Assembly: GCA_034926415.1 (NCBI GenBank)
Contig: JAYFRC010000083.1
Location: forward strand, 1 to 18,087
Reading direction: 5' to 3'
DNA: 18,087 nucleotides
From: JAYFRC01 sp034926415
GTDB taxonomy: Bacteria > Bacillota > Clostridia > Oscillospirales > Oscillospiraceae
In this document: piece after piece, positions 1 to 7,626 of the stretch
Numbering within the stretch: position 1 is the first letter of the stretch
Layout of the letters: every line of letters begins with the position of its first letter
Position numbers and translations under genes: made by a program
The notes under the pieces: model-generated
The model's database searches: none
Told to the model about the DNA's origin: nothing
Seen by the model: only the letters and a program-made list of their open reading frames with translations

Positions 1-20
1 TCTCTCAGAGCAGCTTATCT

Positions 21-49
21 ATATTACCACTCGGAAGCTTCCCTGTCAA
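21..49 (-). promoter_or_regulatory. Leftward consensus promoter, downstream of a tandem pair (P2)
   Basis: Read on the minus strand, a perfect -35 TTGACA (44-49) and a -10 TAATAT (21-26) are separated by exactly 17 bp. An A-rich stretch just upstream of the -35 resembles an UP element. The spacer contains the 10-bp palindrome GGAAGCTTCC (33-42). Transcription would start near base 14 and leave the window. Paired strong promoters with A-rich upstream tracts are typical of rRNA operons in Clostridia, so an rRNA operon to the left is the likely target, but its body is not visible. A tRNA or ribosomal protein operon is the alternative. Confidence 0.8.
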
Positions 50-131
50 GTACTTTTTTCCTCGACTTTCGCTTCTTTCTGTGGCCGCTTTCCGCTCTCA
101 TCGTGTTCCCACTCTCGCGGACAGCTTTTAT

Positions 132-160
132 AGATTAGCACTTAGAATGCGCGTTGTCAA
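132..160 (-). promoter_or_regulatory. Leftward consensus promoter, upstream of a tandem pair (P1)
   Basis: On the minus strand a perfect -35 TTGACA (155-160) and a -10 TAATCT (132-137) have a 17-bp spacer, again preceded by an A/T-rich tract. It lies 111 bp upstream of the promoter at 21-49 and points the same way. The purine-rich stretch between them contains no credible open reading frame and would be an untranslated leader of the P1 transcript. The pair is consistent with a growth-rate-controlled stable RNA operon beginning beyond the left edge. Confidence 0.78.
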
Positions 161-211
161 GAACTTTTAACCGGAATTTTACGGAAAATTTCCGTTGTCT
201 GTCGATGGTCT

Positions 212-240
212 TAGACAAGGCGTTATATGCATGCTATAAT
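212..240 (+). promoter_or_regulatory. Promoter of the lipoprotein-ATPase-mrp operon
   Basis: The -35 TAGACA (212-217) and a perfect -10 TATAAT (235-240) are separated by 17 bp. The start of transcription would be near 247, giving a leader of about 44 nt before the ATG at 291. The leader holds a duplicated Shine-Dalgarno block (254-283). It diverges from the strong leftward pair at 21-160. Confidence 0.8.
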
Positions 241-253
241 ACATTAAAATAAC

Positions 254-283
254 AGCTTTGGGGGGAGAAGCTTTGGGGGGAGA
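254..283 (+). repeat. Exact 15-bp tandem duplication carrying the ribosome binding site
   Basis: The unit AGCTTTGGGGGGAGA occurs at 254-268 and again, directly abutting, at 269-283. Each copy contains a GGGGGGAG Shine-Dalgarno-like core. The second core (275-282) sits 8 nt before the ATG at 291 and decides that start. The first copy would also place a TTG at 258 in frame, but that gives an N-terminus out of keeping with the signal peptide that starts at 291. Confidence 0.85.
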
Positions 284-290
284 AATAAAG

Positions 291-986
291 ATGCGTTTCA
301 AAACATTGATTATGATACCGCTGCTAGTTTTCGCGCTCGCCTCCTGCGGCGCGCAGCCGCAGAGCACGCAGAGCACAGAGGGCACGCAGAGCACGGAGGG
401 CGCCGACGCTATGGCGCTCATGCCCGAGTGGCAGTACGGCGCGCCCTCCGAGCTTGCCGCGCTTCCGCCTTACGGCGACCTGCTGACTAAAGATCAGACG
501 CAGCTTTTTGAGGCCGCATGGCGTATGTACGACGGCTTCGGAGGCTGCAGCACCGGGTATATACACGACTGCGACACGACTGTCGAGGTGCCGCAGGAGG
601 ACTACGACTGGGATCTTGTCTATGACCTCGACACGGGCTTCGATACCTACGACGACTTTATTACCGCCATGCACGCTGTGTTCACCGACGATTACTGCGA
701 CGAGCTGCTCGCCTGCGGCGGAGATGCTCCGGGGCTCATCGAGCGGGACGGCAAGCTCTGGTCCCTGGAGGCCGACCGGGGCAGCAACATTGAATATATG
801 TCTGTGGCTTACGCTCTCGTCAGCCGCAGCGACACGGAGATAGTCTTCAACATGACAGGACACTACGCGCCTTTAGATGACAACGGCGATTGGATAGAAG
901 CGCAGGAGTACACACAGGACTATCCGATAAAGATGGAGAAAACTTCAGACGGCTGGCGCTTTGCGTCGTTTGCTATACCTTATTGA
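291..986 (+). CDS. Putative secreted lipoprotein of unknown function
   Basis: The 231-residue product starts with a short lipoprotein signal peptide: basic MRFK, a hydrophobic core, and the lipobox L16-A17-S18-C19. It should therefore be lipid-anchored outside the membrane. A low-complexity Gln/Ser/Thr/Glu/Gly linker (about residues 22-40) is built from an 18-bp imperfect tandem repeat. The rest is acidic and rich in Asp and Tyr. Its second half, with FTDDY, DGKLW and a SDTEIVFNMTGHY strand, resembles small NTF2-like extracytoplasmic domains such as the IseA/YoeB group. That similarity is by eye and weak. It is the first gene of the operon, 22 nt ahead of the ATPase gene, so a link to the membrane-anchored ATPase is possible. 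I cannot assign a function. Confidence 0.85.
   Translation: MRFKTLIMIPLLVFALASCGAQPQSTQSTEGTQSTEGADAMALMPEWQYGAPSELAALPPYGDLLTKDQTQLFEAAWRMYDGFGGCSTGYIHDCDTTVEVPQEDYDWDLVYDLDTGFDTYDDFITAMHAVFTDDYCDELLACGGDAPGLIERDGKLWSLEADRGSNIEYMSVAYALVSRSDTEIVFNMTGHYAPLDDNGDWIEAQEYTQDYPIKMEKTSDGWRFASFAIPY
367..402 (+). repeat. 18-bp imperfect tandem repeat inside the lipoprotein gene
   Basis: Two 18-bp units at 367-384 and 385-402 differ at two positions, and a half unit precedes them at 359-366. They encode Thr-Gln-Ser-Thr-Glu-Gly repeats in the linker just after the lipidated cysteine. Because the unit is a multiple of three, copy-number change would alter linker length without breaking the frame. Confidence 0.8.
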
Positions 987-1008
987 TAAATACAAACGGA
1001 GGAGCCTT

Positions 1009-3240
1009 ATGATAATCCGCTCGCTGACGGCCACTTTTGGCTGTCTTGACAACAAAACGCTCGACTTAAACGACGGTCTGAACCTCATAACCGCGCCGAA
1101 CGAGGCGGGCAAGTCCACCTGGTCGGCGTTCATACGCACCATACTGTACGGGCTTTCCACCCGCGAGCGCGGCGCTTTGGCGGACAAGAACCGCTTCGCG
1201 CCTTGGAACGGCAAGGCCATGCACGGCCGGCTCGACTGCGAAGCGGAGGGCAGTGAGATAACTATGATCCGCGACACCGTGCGCGCCGGAGCGCCGATGG
1301 GGCGCTTTTTCGCGTCATTTTCGGGAACGGCGGAGCAGGTGCCGTGGCTCAGCGCCCAGGACGCGGGCGAGACGCTGACCGGCGTACCGCGCGAGGTGTT
1401 TGAGCGCAGCGCGTTTATCCGTCAGAGCGGACTCGTCATAGATCAGGACGCGGAGCTGGAGCGCCGCATCGCCGCGCTCATCTCCTCGGGCGAGGAGGAC
1501 ACGTCCTATTCCGAGGCCTACAAGCGGCTCAAGGACCAGCTGAACCGGCGGAGGCACAATAAGACGGGCATCCTTCCTCAGCTTGACGCCGAGGCGGAAA
1601 GCATCCGCACAGATATGGAAAAAATCAAAAACTTCCAGTTCGAGTCCGACGCGGCGAGTGAAACGCTGCCGGCGCTCGAGGAAAAGCGCGACGCATGCTC
1701 CGGCAAGCTCGCACTGCACGACAGAATGGATGTAATCGACGCCAAGCGCGCCCTGTTTGCGGCGAAGGCCGGAGCGGAGAGCGTGAAGGCCGCGGCCGAC
1801 GAGTACGCACGCGCGCTGGAGGCGGACGGCATACCGTCCGACGAGCAGCTCGCGCGGCTCAAATTTGCGTCGGCTAACATGGTGACGACGCAGGTCGCCG
1901 TACGCCGCGCAGAGGCGCAGACTGAGCAGGCGAAGCCGAAAACGGAACAGGCGCGAGCGGAGCTCCTGAAAACCGTTTTCTCCGGCTGCACAGGTGCGGA
2001 AGCCCGCGCGCGCGCCGACGACGCCGTTTCAAAATACAACGCGCTTAAATCAAAGCGGGGACTTTCCGCCGCGGCGGTGATCCTGCTTGCCGCTCTCGGC
2101 GCAGCCGCCGGGGCAGCGATATGCTGGTATCTTGTTCAGCCGTACTGGTACTGCGCAATACCCGCCGCCGTTATGGCGATCATCGGCCTCGCAGTGAGAA
2201 GCGCCGGAGGAAAAAAATATGCGGCGCAGGCGGAGGAAACTCTGGCCGCCTTCGGTGTGGCGACGCCGGAGGACGTTTCCGGCAAGGCAGAAGAATACGA
2301 AAAGCAATACTCCGAATACGAAGCGCTCAAGGCCGAGGAGGACAGGCTCGCAGCAGACCTGCGCGTGAAAAACGAAGCTCTCGACCGCGCCGCCGACGAG
2401 ATAATGGCGCAGGTGCGGCTTTTCAGCGGCGACATAAAATCCATGAACGAGGCCGTGGCCGCGCTCGAGAGCGCGATAGCCCGGCGTAGAGAGTTTTCCG
2501 CGCTCTCGCTCGACGCGGAGAAAAAGCTGCTGCGCTATGAAACGCTCCGTGAGAGCGCGAGCGACGAGACCCCGTTCACCGACGAGGAACTCGCGCTCAC
2601 CCGCCCCGCAGAGAGCCGCGCGGAGTTGGCCGCCGCACTGACTGACGCTATGGCCTCCATACAGAGCGCGCACAGCCTGCTCGACACGGTCGCGGGGCGC
2701 ATGTCCGCCATAGGTGATTTGCCGGAGCTCAGCGCAAGACTTGACATAGTTCTTGAAAAACGCGGGACCGCGCAGGACGAATACAGCGCGATAGCTATGG
2801 CTATGGAGGACCTCGACGGCGCAAACGCCGAGCTTCAGAGCCGCTTTTCGCCGGCGCTCGGCAAGCGCGCGGGCGAGATACTCGCCGCGCTGACCGGCAA
2901 CCGCTACGGCAAGGTCCTGCTCGACCGCACGATGGCCGCCTCGGCCGAGGAAGCCGACGACCCGGTCTTCCGCTCCTCCCTGCTTCTGAGCCAGGGCGCC
3001 GCCGACCAGCTCTATCTCGCGGTGCGCCTCGCTATATGCGACATGGTGCTTCCCGCGGATAAACACGTGCCGCTCGTCCTCGACGACGCGCTTACGAATT
3101 TTGACGATACGCGCATGAAACGCGCACTCGATTATCTAATGGAAGCCGCGAATGAGCGGCAGATACTTCTGTTCACCTGCCAGACGCGCGAGAAGACATA
3201 TCTTGAAAAATATCAAAACGCGAATATAATAACACTGTGA
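1009..3240 (+). CDS. YhaN-like AAA/SMC-type coiled-coil ATPase with a membrane hairpin
   Basis: The 743-residue protein has split ABC-type ATPase halves at its ends, as in RecN, SbcC and YhaN. The N-terminus reads MIIRSLTATFG followed by Walker A APNEAGKST (residues 29-37). The C-terminus has an ABC-signature-like LSQGAADQLYLAVRLA (about 661-676) and Walker B VPLVLDDAL (687-695). Between them are Glu/Ala/Lys-rich coiled coils, interrupted near residues 352-398 by two hydrophobic segments separated by a Trp/Tyr-rich turn, which should place the coil tip in the membrane. Family knowledge suggests a role in DNA ends or DNA repair, but no SbcD/YhaM-type nuclease gene lies beside it. GGAGGAG at 998-1004 supports the ATG at 1009. 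An in-frame TTG at 961 would overlap the lipoprotein gene and is rejected. The substrate is unknown. Confidence 0.9.
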   Translation: MIIRSLTATFGCLDNKTLDLNDGLNLITAPNEAGKSTWSAFIRTILYGLSTRERGALADKNRFAPWNGKAMHGRLDCEAEGSEITMIRDTVRAGAPMGRFFASFSGTAEQVPWLSAQDAGETLTGVPREVFERSAFIRQSGLVIDQDAELERRIAALISSGEEDTSYSEAYKRLKDQLNRRRHNKTGILPQLDAEAESIRTDMEKIKNFQFESDAASETLPALEEKRDACSGKLALHDRMDVIDAKRALFAAKAGAESVKAAADEYARALEADGIPSDEQLARLKFASANMVTTQVAVRRAEAQTEQAKPKTEQARAELLKTVFSGCTGAEARARADDAVSKYNALKSKRGLSAAAVILLAALGAAAGAAICWYLVQPYWYCAIPAAVMAIIGLAVRSAGGKKYAAQAEETLAAFGVATPEDVSGKAEEYEKQYSEYEALKAEEDRLAADLRVKNEALDRAADEIMAQVRLFSGDIKSMNEAVAALESAIARRREFSALSLDAEKKLLRYETLRESASDETPFTDEELALTRPAESRAELAAALTDAMASIQSAHSLLDTVAGRMSAIGDLPELSARLDIVLEKRGTAQDEYSAIAMAMEDLDGANAELQSRFSPALGKRAGEILAALTGNRYGKVLLDRTMAASAEEADDPVFRSSLLLSQGAADQLYLAVRLAICDMVLPADKHVPLVLDDALTNFDDTRMKRALDYLMEAANERQILLFTCQTREKTYLEKYQNANIITL

Positions 3241-3268
3241 TATACGAACACGAAAGGAGCCGGGCCGT

Positions 3269-3391
3269 TTGAACGTTTACATGATTTGGACAATAATAAA
3301 CCTTGTGCTGCTCGCCGGCGTCGTAGCGCTTATAGTCTGCGCCGCAAGATACTTGTCCCAACATTATAACTACAAAAAGCGGAACGTCTGA
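3269..3391 (+). CDS. Small single-span membrane protein, 40 residues, TTG start
   Basis: The product has a short N-terminal segment, one strongly hydrophobic span (about residues 6-26) and a basic tail ending KKRNV. That predicts one transmembrane helix with the C-terminus probably in the cytoplasm by the positive-inside rule. The TTG is chosen because AGGAG (3255-3259) lies 9 nt upstream. The next in-frame ATG at 3281 would shorten the protein and sits 21 nt from that site. The gene lies 28 nt after the ATPase gene and 23 nt before the mrp gene, so it is co-transcribed. I do not recognise a family. The preceding ATPase also has membrane segments, so this could be its partner, which is inference. 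Confidence 0.65.
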   Translation: MNVYMIWTIINLVLLAGVVALIVCAARYLSQHYNYKKRNV

Positions 3392-3414
3392 ATATTTTTA
3401 AGGAGTTATCAACT

Positions 3415-4248
3415 ATGAGCGATTGCACACACGACTGTTCATCCTGCGGCGAGGAATGCGCCGAGCGCGATCTTATCGAGAAGCTCAACGAACACAGCAG
3501 CGTCAAGAAAGTCATCGGCGTGGTGTCCGGCAAGGGCGGCGTCGGCAAGTCCATGGTAACGAGCCAGCTGGCCGTCATTATGCGACGCCGCGGATACAAG
3601 GTCGCGATAATGGATGCCGACATCACAGGCCCATCCATTCCCAAGACCTTCGGCATCTCCGAAATGGCGAAAAGCAACGGTGAGGAGCTCTTCCCCGCCG
3701 AATCAAAGGACGGAATTTCCATCATGTCCATAAACCTGCTGCTTCGCGACGAGACCGAGCCCGTGCTCTGGCGCGGCCCAATAATTGCCGGCACGGTTAC
3801 CCAGTTCTGGACGCACGTCAACTGGGGCGACGTGGATTATATGTTCGTCGACATGCCTCCCGGAACGGGCGACGTTGCGCTGAGCGTGTTCCAGTCCATC
3901 CCTCTCGACGGCGTTATCATCGTCGCTTCGCCTCAGGAGCTTGTGTCCATGGTAGTCGAGAAGGCCGTCAAGATGGCCGAGATGATGAACATCCCCATCC
4001 TCGGCATAGTCGAGAACATGAGCTACGTCGTCTGCCCCGACTGCGGAAAGAAGATATCCGTCTTCGGACGCGAGGGGCAGAGCGAGAAGGCTGCCGCAAA
4101 GCACGGCCTCAGCCTGCTGGCGAAGATGCCCATAGACCCCGCTCTCGCCTCGCTCGTCGACGCGGGAAAAATTGAGGATTTCAAAGGAGACTGGCTTGAG
4201 GGCGTCGCGGACGACGTCGAAAAGCAGCCCCACAAGGAAGCGGAATAA
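3415..4248 (+). CDS. mrp: Mrp/NBP35-family (ApbC) iron-sulfur cluster carrier ATPase
   Basis: The 277-residue P-loop protein has the deviant Walker A GKGGVGKS (residues 39-46) and family motifs IMDADITGPSIPK, LLWRGP-like VLWRGP, and VDMPPGTGDVALS. This family binds and transfers [4Fe-4S] clusters in the cytoplasm as a dimer. A C-terminal CPDC (C207, C210) is the usual bridging-cluster site. The N-terminus carries C4, C8, C11 and C15, resembling the extra N-terminal cluster of NBP35-type members, while the MIP18-like domain of enterobacterial Mrp is absent. AAGGAG at 3400-3405 supports the ATG at 3415. It is the last gene of the operon before the terminator at 4266. Its position near an Fe-S-rich hydrogenase operon is suggestive but not proof of a joint role. 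Confidence 0.95.
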   Translation: MSDCTHDCSSCGEECAERDLIEKLNEHSSVKKVIGVVSGKGGVGKSMVTSQLAVIMRRRGYKVAIMDADITGPSIPKTFGISEMAKSNGEELFPAESKDGISIMSINLLLRDETEPVLWRGPIIAGTVTQFWTHVNWGDVDYMFVDMPPGTGDVALSVFQSIPLDGVIIVASPQELVSMVVEKAVKMAEMMNIPILGIVENMSYVVCPDCGKKISVFGREGQSEKAAAKHGLSLLAKMPIDPALASLVDAGKIEDFKGDWLEGVADDVEKQPHKEAE

Positions 4249-4265
4249 CGTCCCGACATAGGCGC

Positions 4266-4303
4266 AGAGAGGCGCTGCCAAAACGGCAGCGCCCCTCTTT
4301 TTT
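4266..4303 (+). terminator. Rho-independent terminator after mrp
   Basis: A 9-bp perfect GC-rich stem, GGCGCTGCC (4271-4279) with GGCAGCGCC (4285-4293), is extended by four more pairs past one mismatch and followed by a run of six T (4298-4303). It closes the rightward operon 18 nt after the mrp stop codon. Read leftward it lacks a U-run, so I see no clear terminator for the convergent regulator gene. Confidence 0.9.
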
Positions 4304-4318
4304 CGTGCGCTGAACGGT

Positions 4319-4987
4319 TCAGCGTATCACAAAATGATTCCTTTCGTAATCCAGCAGCTCGTCGCGCTTCATGCGCGCAAGTTCGCGCGAAAGCGAGCTG
4401 CGGTCGACGCCGAGGTAATCGGCCAGTTCGTTTCTGTCCATATCAACACGTATATCCCGCGACCTTTGCCGCAGTATTTCCCGGGAAAAATAAGCGTTCA
4501 ACTTTTCGCGGAGCGTCTTTCTCGACAACGCCTGGATTCTGTCGTTGAAAGCGAGGCTCTGCCGCGCCATGAAAGCCATGTAGTTCACAGAAAACCGCGA
4601 GAAAGCCACGTCGTTGCGAAAATCCGGGTTGCGGAGCAAAAACGCTTCAAACCAGAACACCGAGCAACTGCTCAGCGCCGCGGCCCGTATGGGGCTCTCC
4701 TCCGTTCCAAGAAAAGCGTGGCACTCGGCAAAGGCCGAGCCCTGGGTGACGTCGGTCAGCGTCAGCCGCCCTTCGTCCGCCGCCGCCATCGACACACGCA
4801 CCGTACCAGCCGCGACTATTCCAAAACGCCGTATCGGTAAACCCTCGGTTATGAGCACGGCTCCCTCAGGGTACGTCGCCGCGCCGAACTGCAAAAGCGT
4901 GCACATTCTGTCTATTTCGGCCGGATACATGCCCCTGAAAAGCTCCGTGTCCTGAAGGAAGCTGTTTTTTGTCTGTATTCCGTTCAT
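4319..4987 (-). CDS. Crp/Fnr-family transcriptional regulator
   Basis: The 222-residue protein has an N-terminal cyclic-nucleotide-binding-like beta barrel (roughly residues 15-125, with YPEGAVLITEG and GIVAAGTVRVS), a connecting helix, and a C-terminal winged helix. The recognition region reads DRNELADYLGVDRSSLSRELARM (about 183-205). There is no N-terminal cysteine cluster as in FNR, and no obvious phosphate-binding Arg-Ser of CRP, so the effector is not known. It is transcribed away from the hydrogenase operon with a shared intergenic region, and it is the natural candidate regulator of that operon and of itself. GGAGG lies 9 nt before the ATG. Confidence 0.93.
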   Translation of the reverse strand: MNGIQTKNSFLQDTELFRGMYPAEIDRMCTLLQFGAATYPEGAVLITEGLPIRRFGIVAAGTVRVSMAAADEGRLTLTDVTQGSAFAECHAFLGTEESPIRAAALSSCSVFWFEAFLLRNPDFRNDVAFSRFSVNYMAFMARQSLAFNDRIQALSRKTLREKLNAYFSREILRQRSRDIRVDMDRNELADYLGVDRSSLSRELARMKRDELLDYERNHFVIR

Positions 4988-5020
4988 GTTTATCGACCTC
5001 CGCGTTCTCCAGTTTTTTCA

Positions 5021-5049
5021 ACTATAGGCTGTTTTGGTAGCAAATGCAA
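5021..5049 (-). promoter_or_regulatory. Promoter of the Crp/Fnr regulator gene
   Basis: On the minus strand -35 TTGCAT (44-49 of the 5000s: 5044-5049) and -10 TATAGT (5021-5026) are separated by 17 bp. The predicted start of transcription is near 5014, giving a leader of about 27 nt that includes the Shine-Dalgarno GGAGG. Confidence 0.65.
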
Positions 5050-5080
5050 CGTAAAATGCCGCTTATTGTGAAATGCTTGA

Positions 5081-5103
5081 CGACTATTTTTCCCAAATAG
5101 TTG
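5081..5103. promoter_or_regulatory. Palindromic operator candidate between regulator and hydrogenase genes
   Basis: A perfect 7-bp inverted repeat ACTATTT (5083-5089) and AAATAGT (5095-5101) has a 5-nt centre. One further G:T and one C:G pair extend it to 23 bp. The size and symmetry suit a Crp/Fnr dimer. Its centre (5092) is about 65 bp upstream of the likely hydC transcription start and 43 bp upstream of the regulator's -35. That spacing resembles a class I activator position for the hydrogenase operon. Confidence 0.5.
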
Positions 5104-5120
5104 CAATTTCTGTACGGATA

Positions 5121-5150
5121 TTGCAATTATGCGCATTTTTGTGCTACAAA
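5121..5150 (+). promoter_or_regulatory. Candidate promoter of the hydCBA operon
   Basis: The -35 TTGCAA (5121-5126) and -10 TACAAA (5145-5150) have an 18-bp spacer, and a TGC directly before the -10 gives an extended -10 form. The -10 is only a partial match, which would fit an activator-dependent promoter. A TTGTTAAT half-site (5164-5171), of the kind bound by the redox repressor Rex in Clostridia, lies just downstream, but no matching second half is present. Confidence 0.45.
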
Positions 5151-5205
5151 TATCAAGGATTCGTTTGTTAATTATTTGTTTGTTTTTTGAAAGGAATGGT
5201 TGCAA

Positions 5206-5706
5206 ATGGCGGAAACTACTACCGTATCGGTATTCAGCGGGACCGAGGAGCAGAAAAAGGAACTGATGAAAGTCATCGATTCTCTCCGGAATCAGCAGGG
5301 CTCGCTAATGCCGATAATGCAGAAGGCTCAGGAGATATACGGCTATCTTCCCATTGAGGTTCAGACCATGATATCGGATGCGACCGGCCATCCGCTTGAG
5401 GAGATATACGGCGTCGCCACGTTTTACTCAATGTTCAACCTTTACCCTAAGGGAAGGCACCGCATTTCGGTATGCCTCGGGACCGCCTGTTACGTCAAGG
5501 GCTCCGGGCAGATACTCAGCAAGCTCAAGGATATGCTTGGAATAGAGACCGGAGAGTGCACTCCGGACGGGCTGTTTTCCCTCGACGACTGCCGCTGCGT
5601 CGGAGCCTGTGGCCTCGCCCCCGTCATGCTTGTGGACGACGACGTCTACGGGCGCGTGGAACCCGACCAACTCGAGGGTATACTTGCCAAATACAGAAAC
5701 CGCTGA
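5206..5706 (+). CDS. hydC: NuoE-like [2Fe-2S] subunit of NAD-linked [FeFe] hydrogenase (HydC/HndA)
   Basis: The 166-residue protein has an N-terminal helical part and a C-terminal thioredoxin-fold ferredoxin. Cluster ligands are visible as C90-x4-C95 (VCLGTACYVKG) and C131-x3-C135 (CVGACGLAPV), the NuoE pattern. It would pass electrons within a soluble cytoplasmic hydrogenase complex. AAAGGA at 5190-5195 is 10 nt before the ATG at 5206. The in-frame TTG two codons earlier is too close to it. It is the first gene of the operon, 18 nt before hydB. HydABC-type enzymes can couple H2 to both NAD(H) and ferredoxin; whether this one bifurcates cannot be read from this subunit. Confidence 0.93.
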   Translation: MAETTTVSVFSGTEEQKKELMKVIDSLRNQQGSLMPIMQKAQEIYGYLPIEVQTMISDATGHPLEEIYGVATFYSMFNLYPKGRHRISVCLGTACYVKGSGQILSKLKDMLGIETGECTPDGLFSLDDCRCVGACGLAPVMLVDDDVYGRVEPDQLEGILAKYRNR

Positions 5707-5724
5707 CGTTGGGAGGAAGACGAT

Positions 5725-7611
<1,887 letters not shown>

Positions 7612-7626
7612 GGGAGGGAGTGCAAT

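Noticed and set aside
179..421. Minus-strand 80-codon frame with Cys/Val-rich repeats across the lipoprotein start
   Set aside because: It is the antisense of the 18-bp repeats encoding the lipoprotein linker, lacks a ribosome site, and crosses the plus-strand promoter.
961..1008. TTG start 16 codons upstream of the ATPase ATG
   Set aside because: It overlaps the end of the lipoprotein gene; GGAGGAG is placed for the ATG at 1009, and MIIRSLTATFG is the normal family N-terminus.
2050..3066. A 338-codon minus-strand frame inside the YhaN-like gene
   Set aside because: The plus-strand protein has Walker A, signature and Walker B motifs in order; the antisense product shows no family features.
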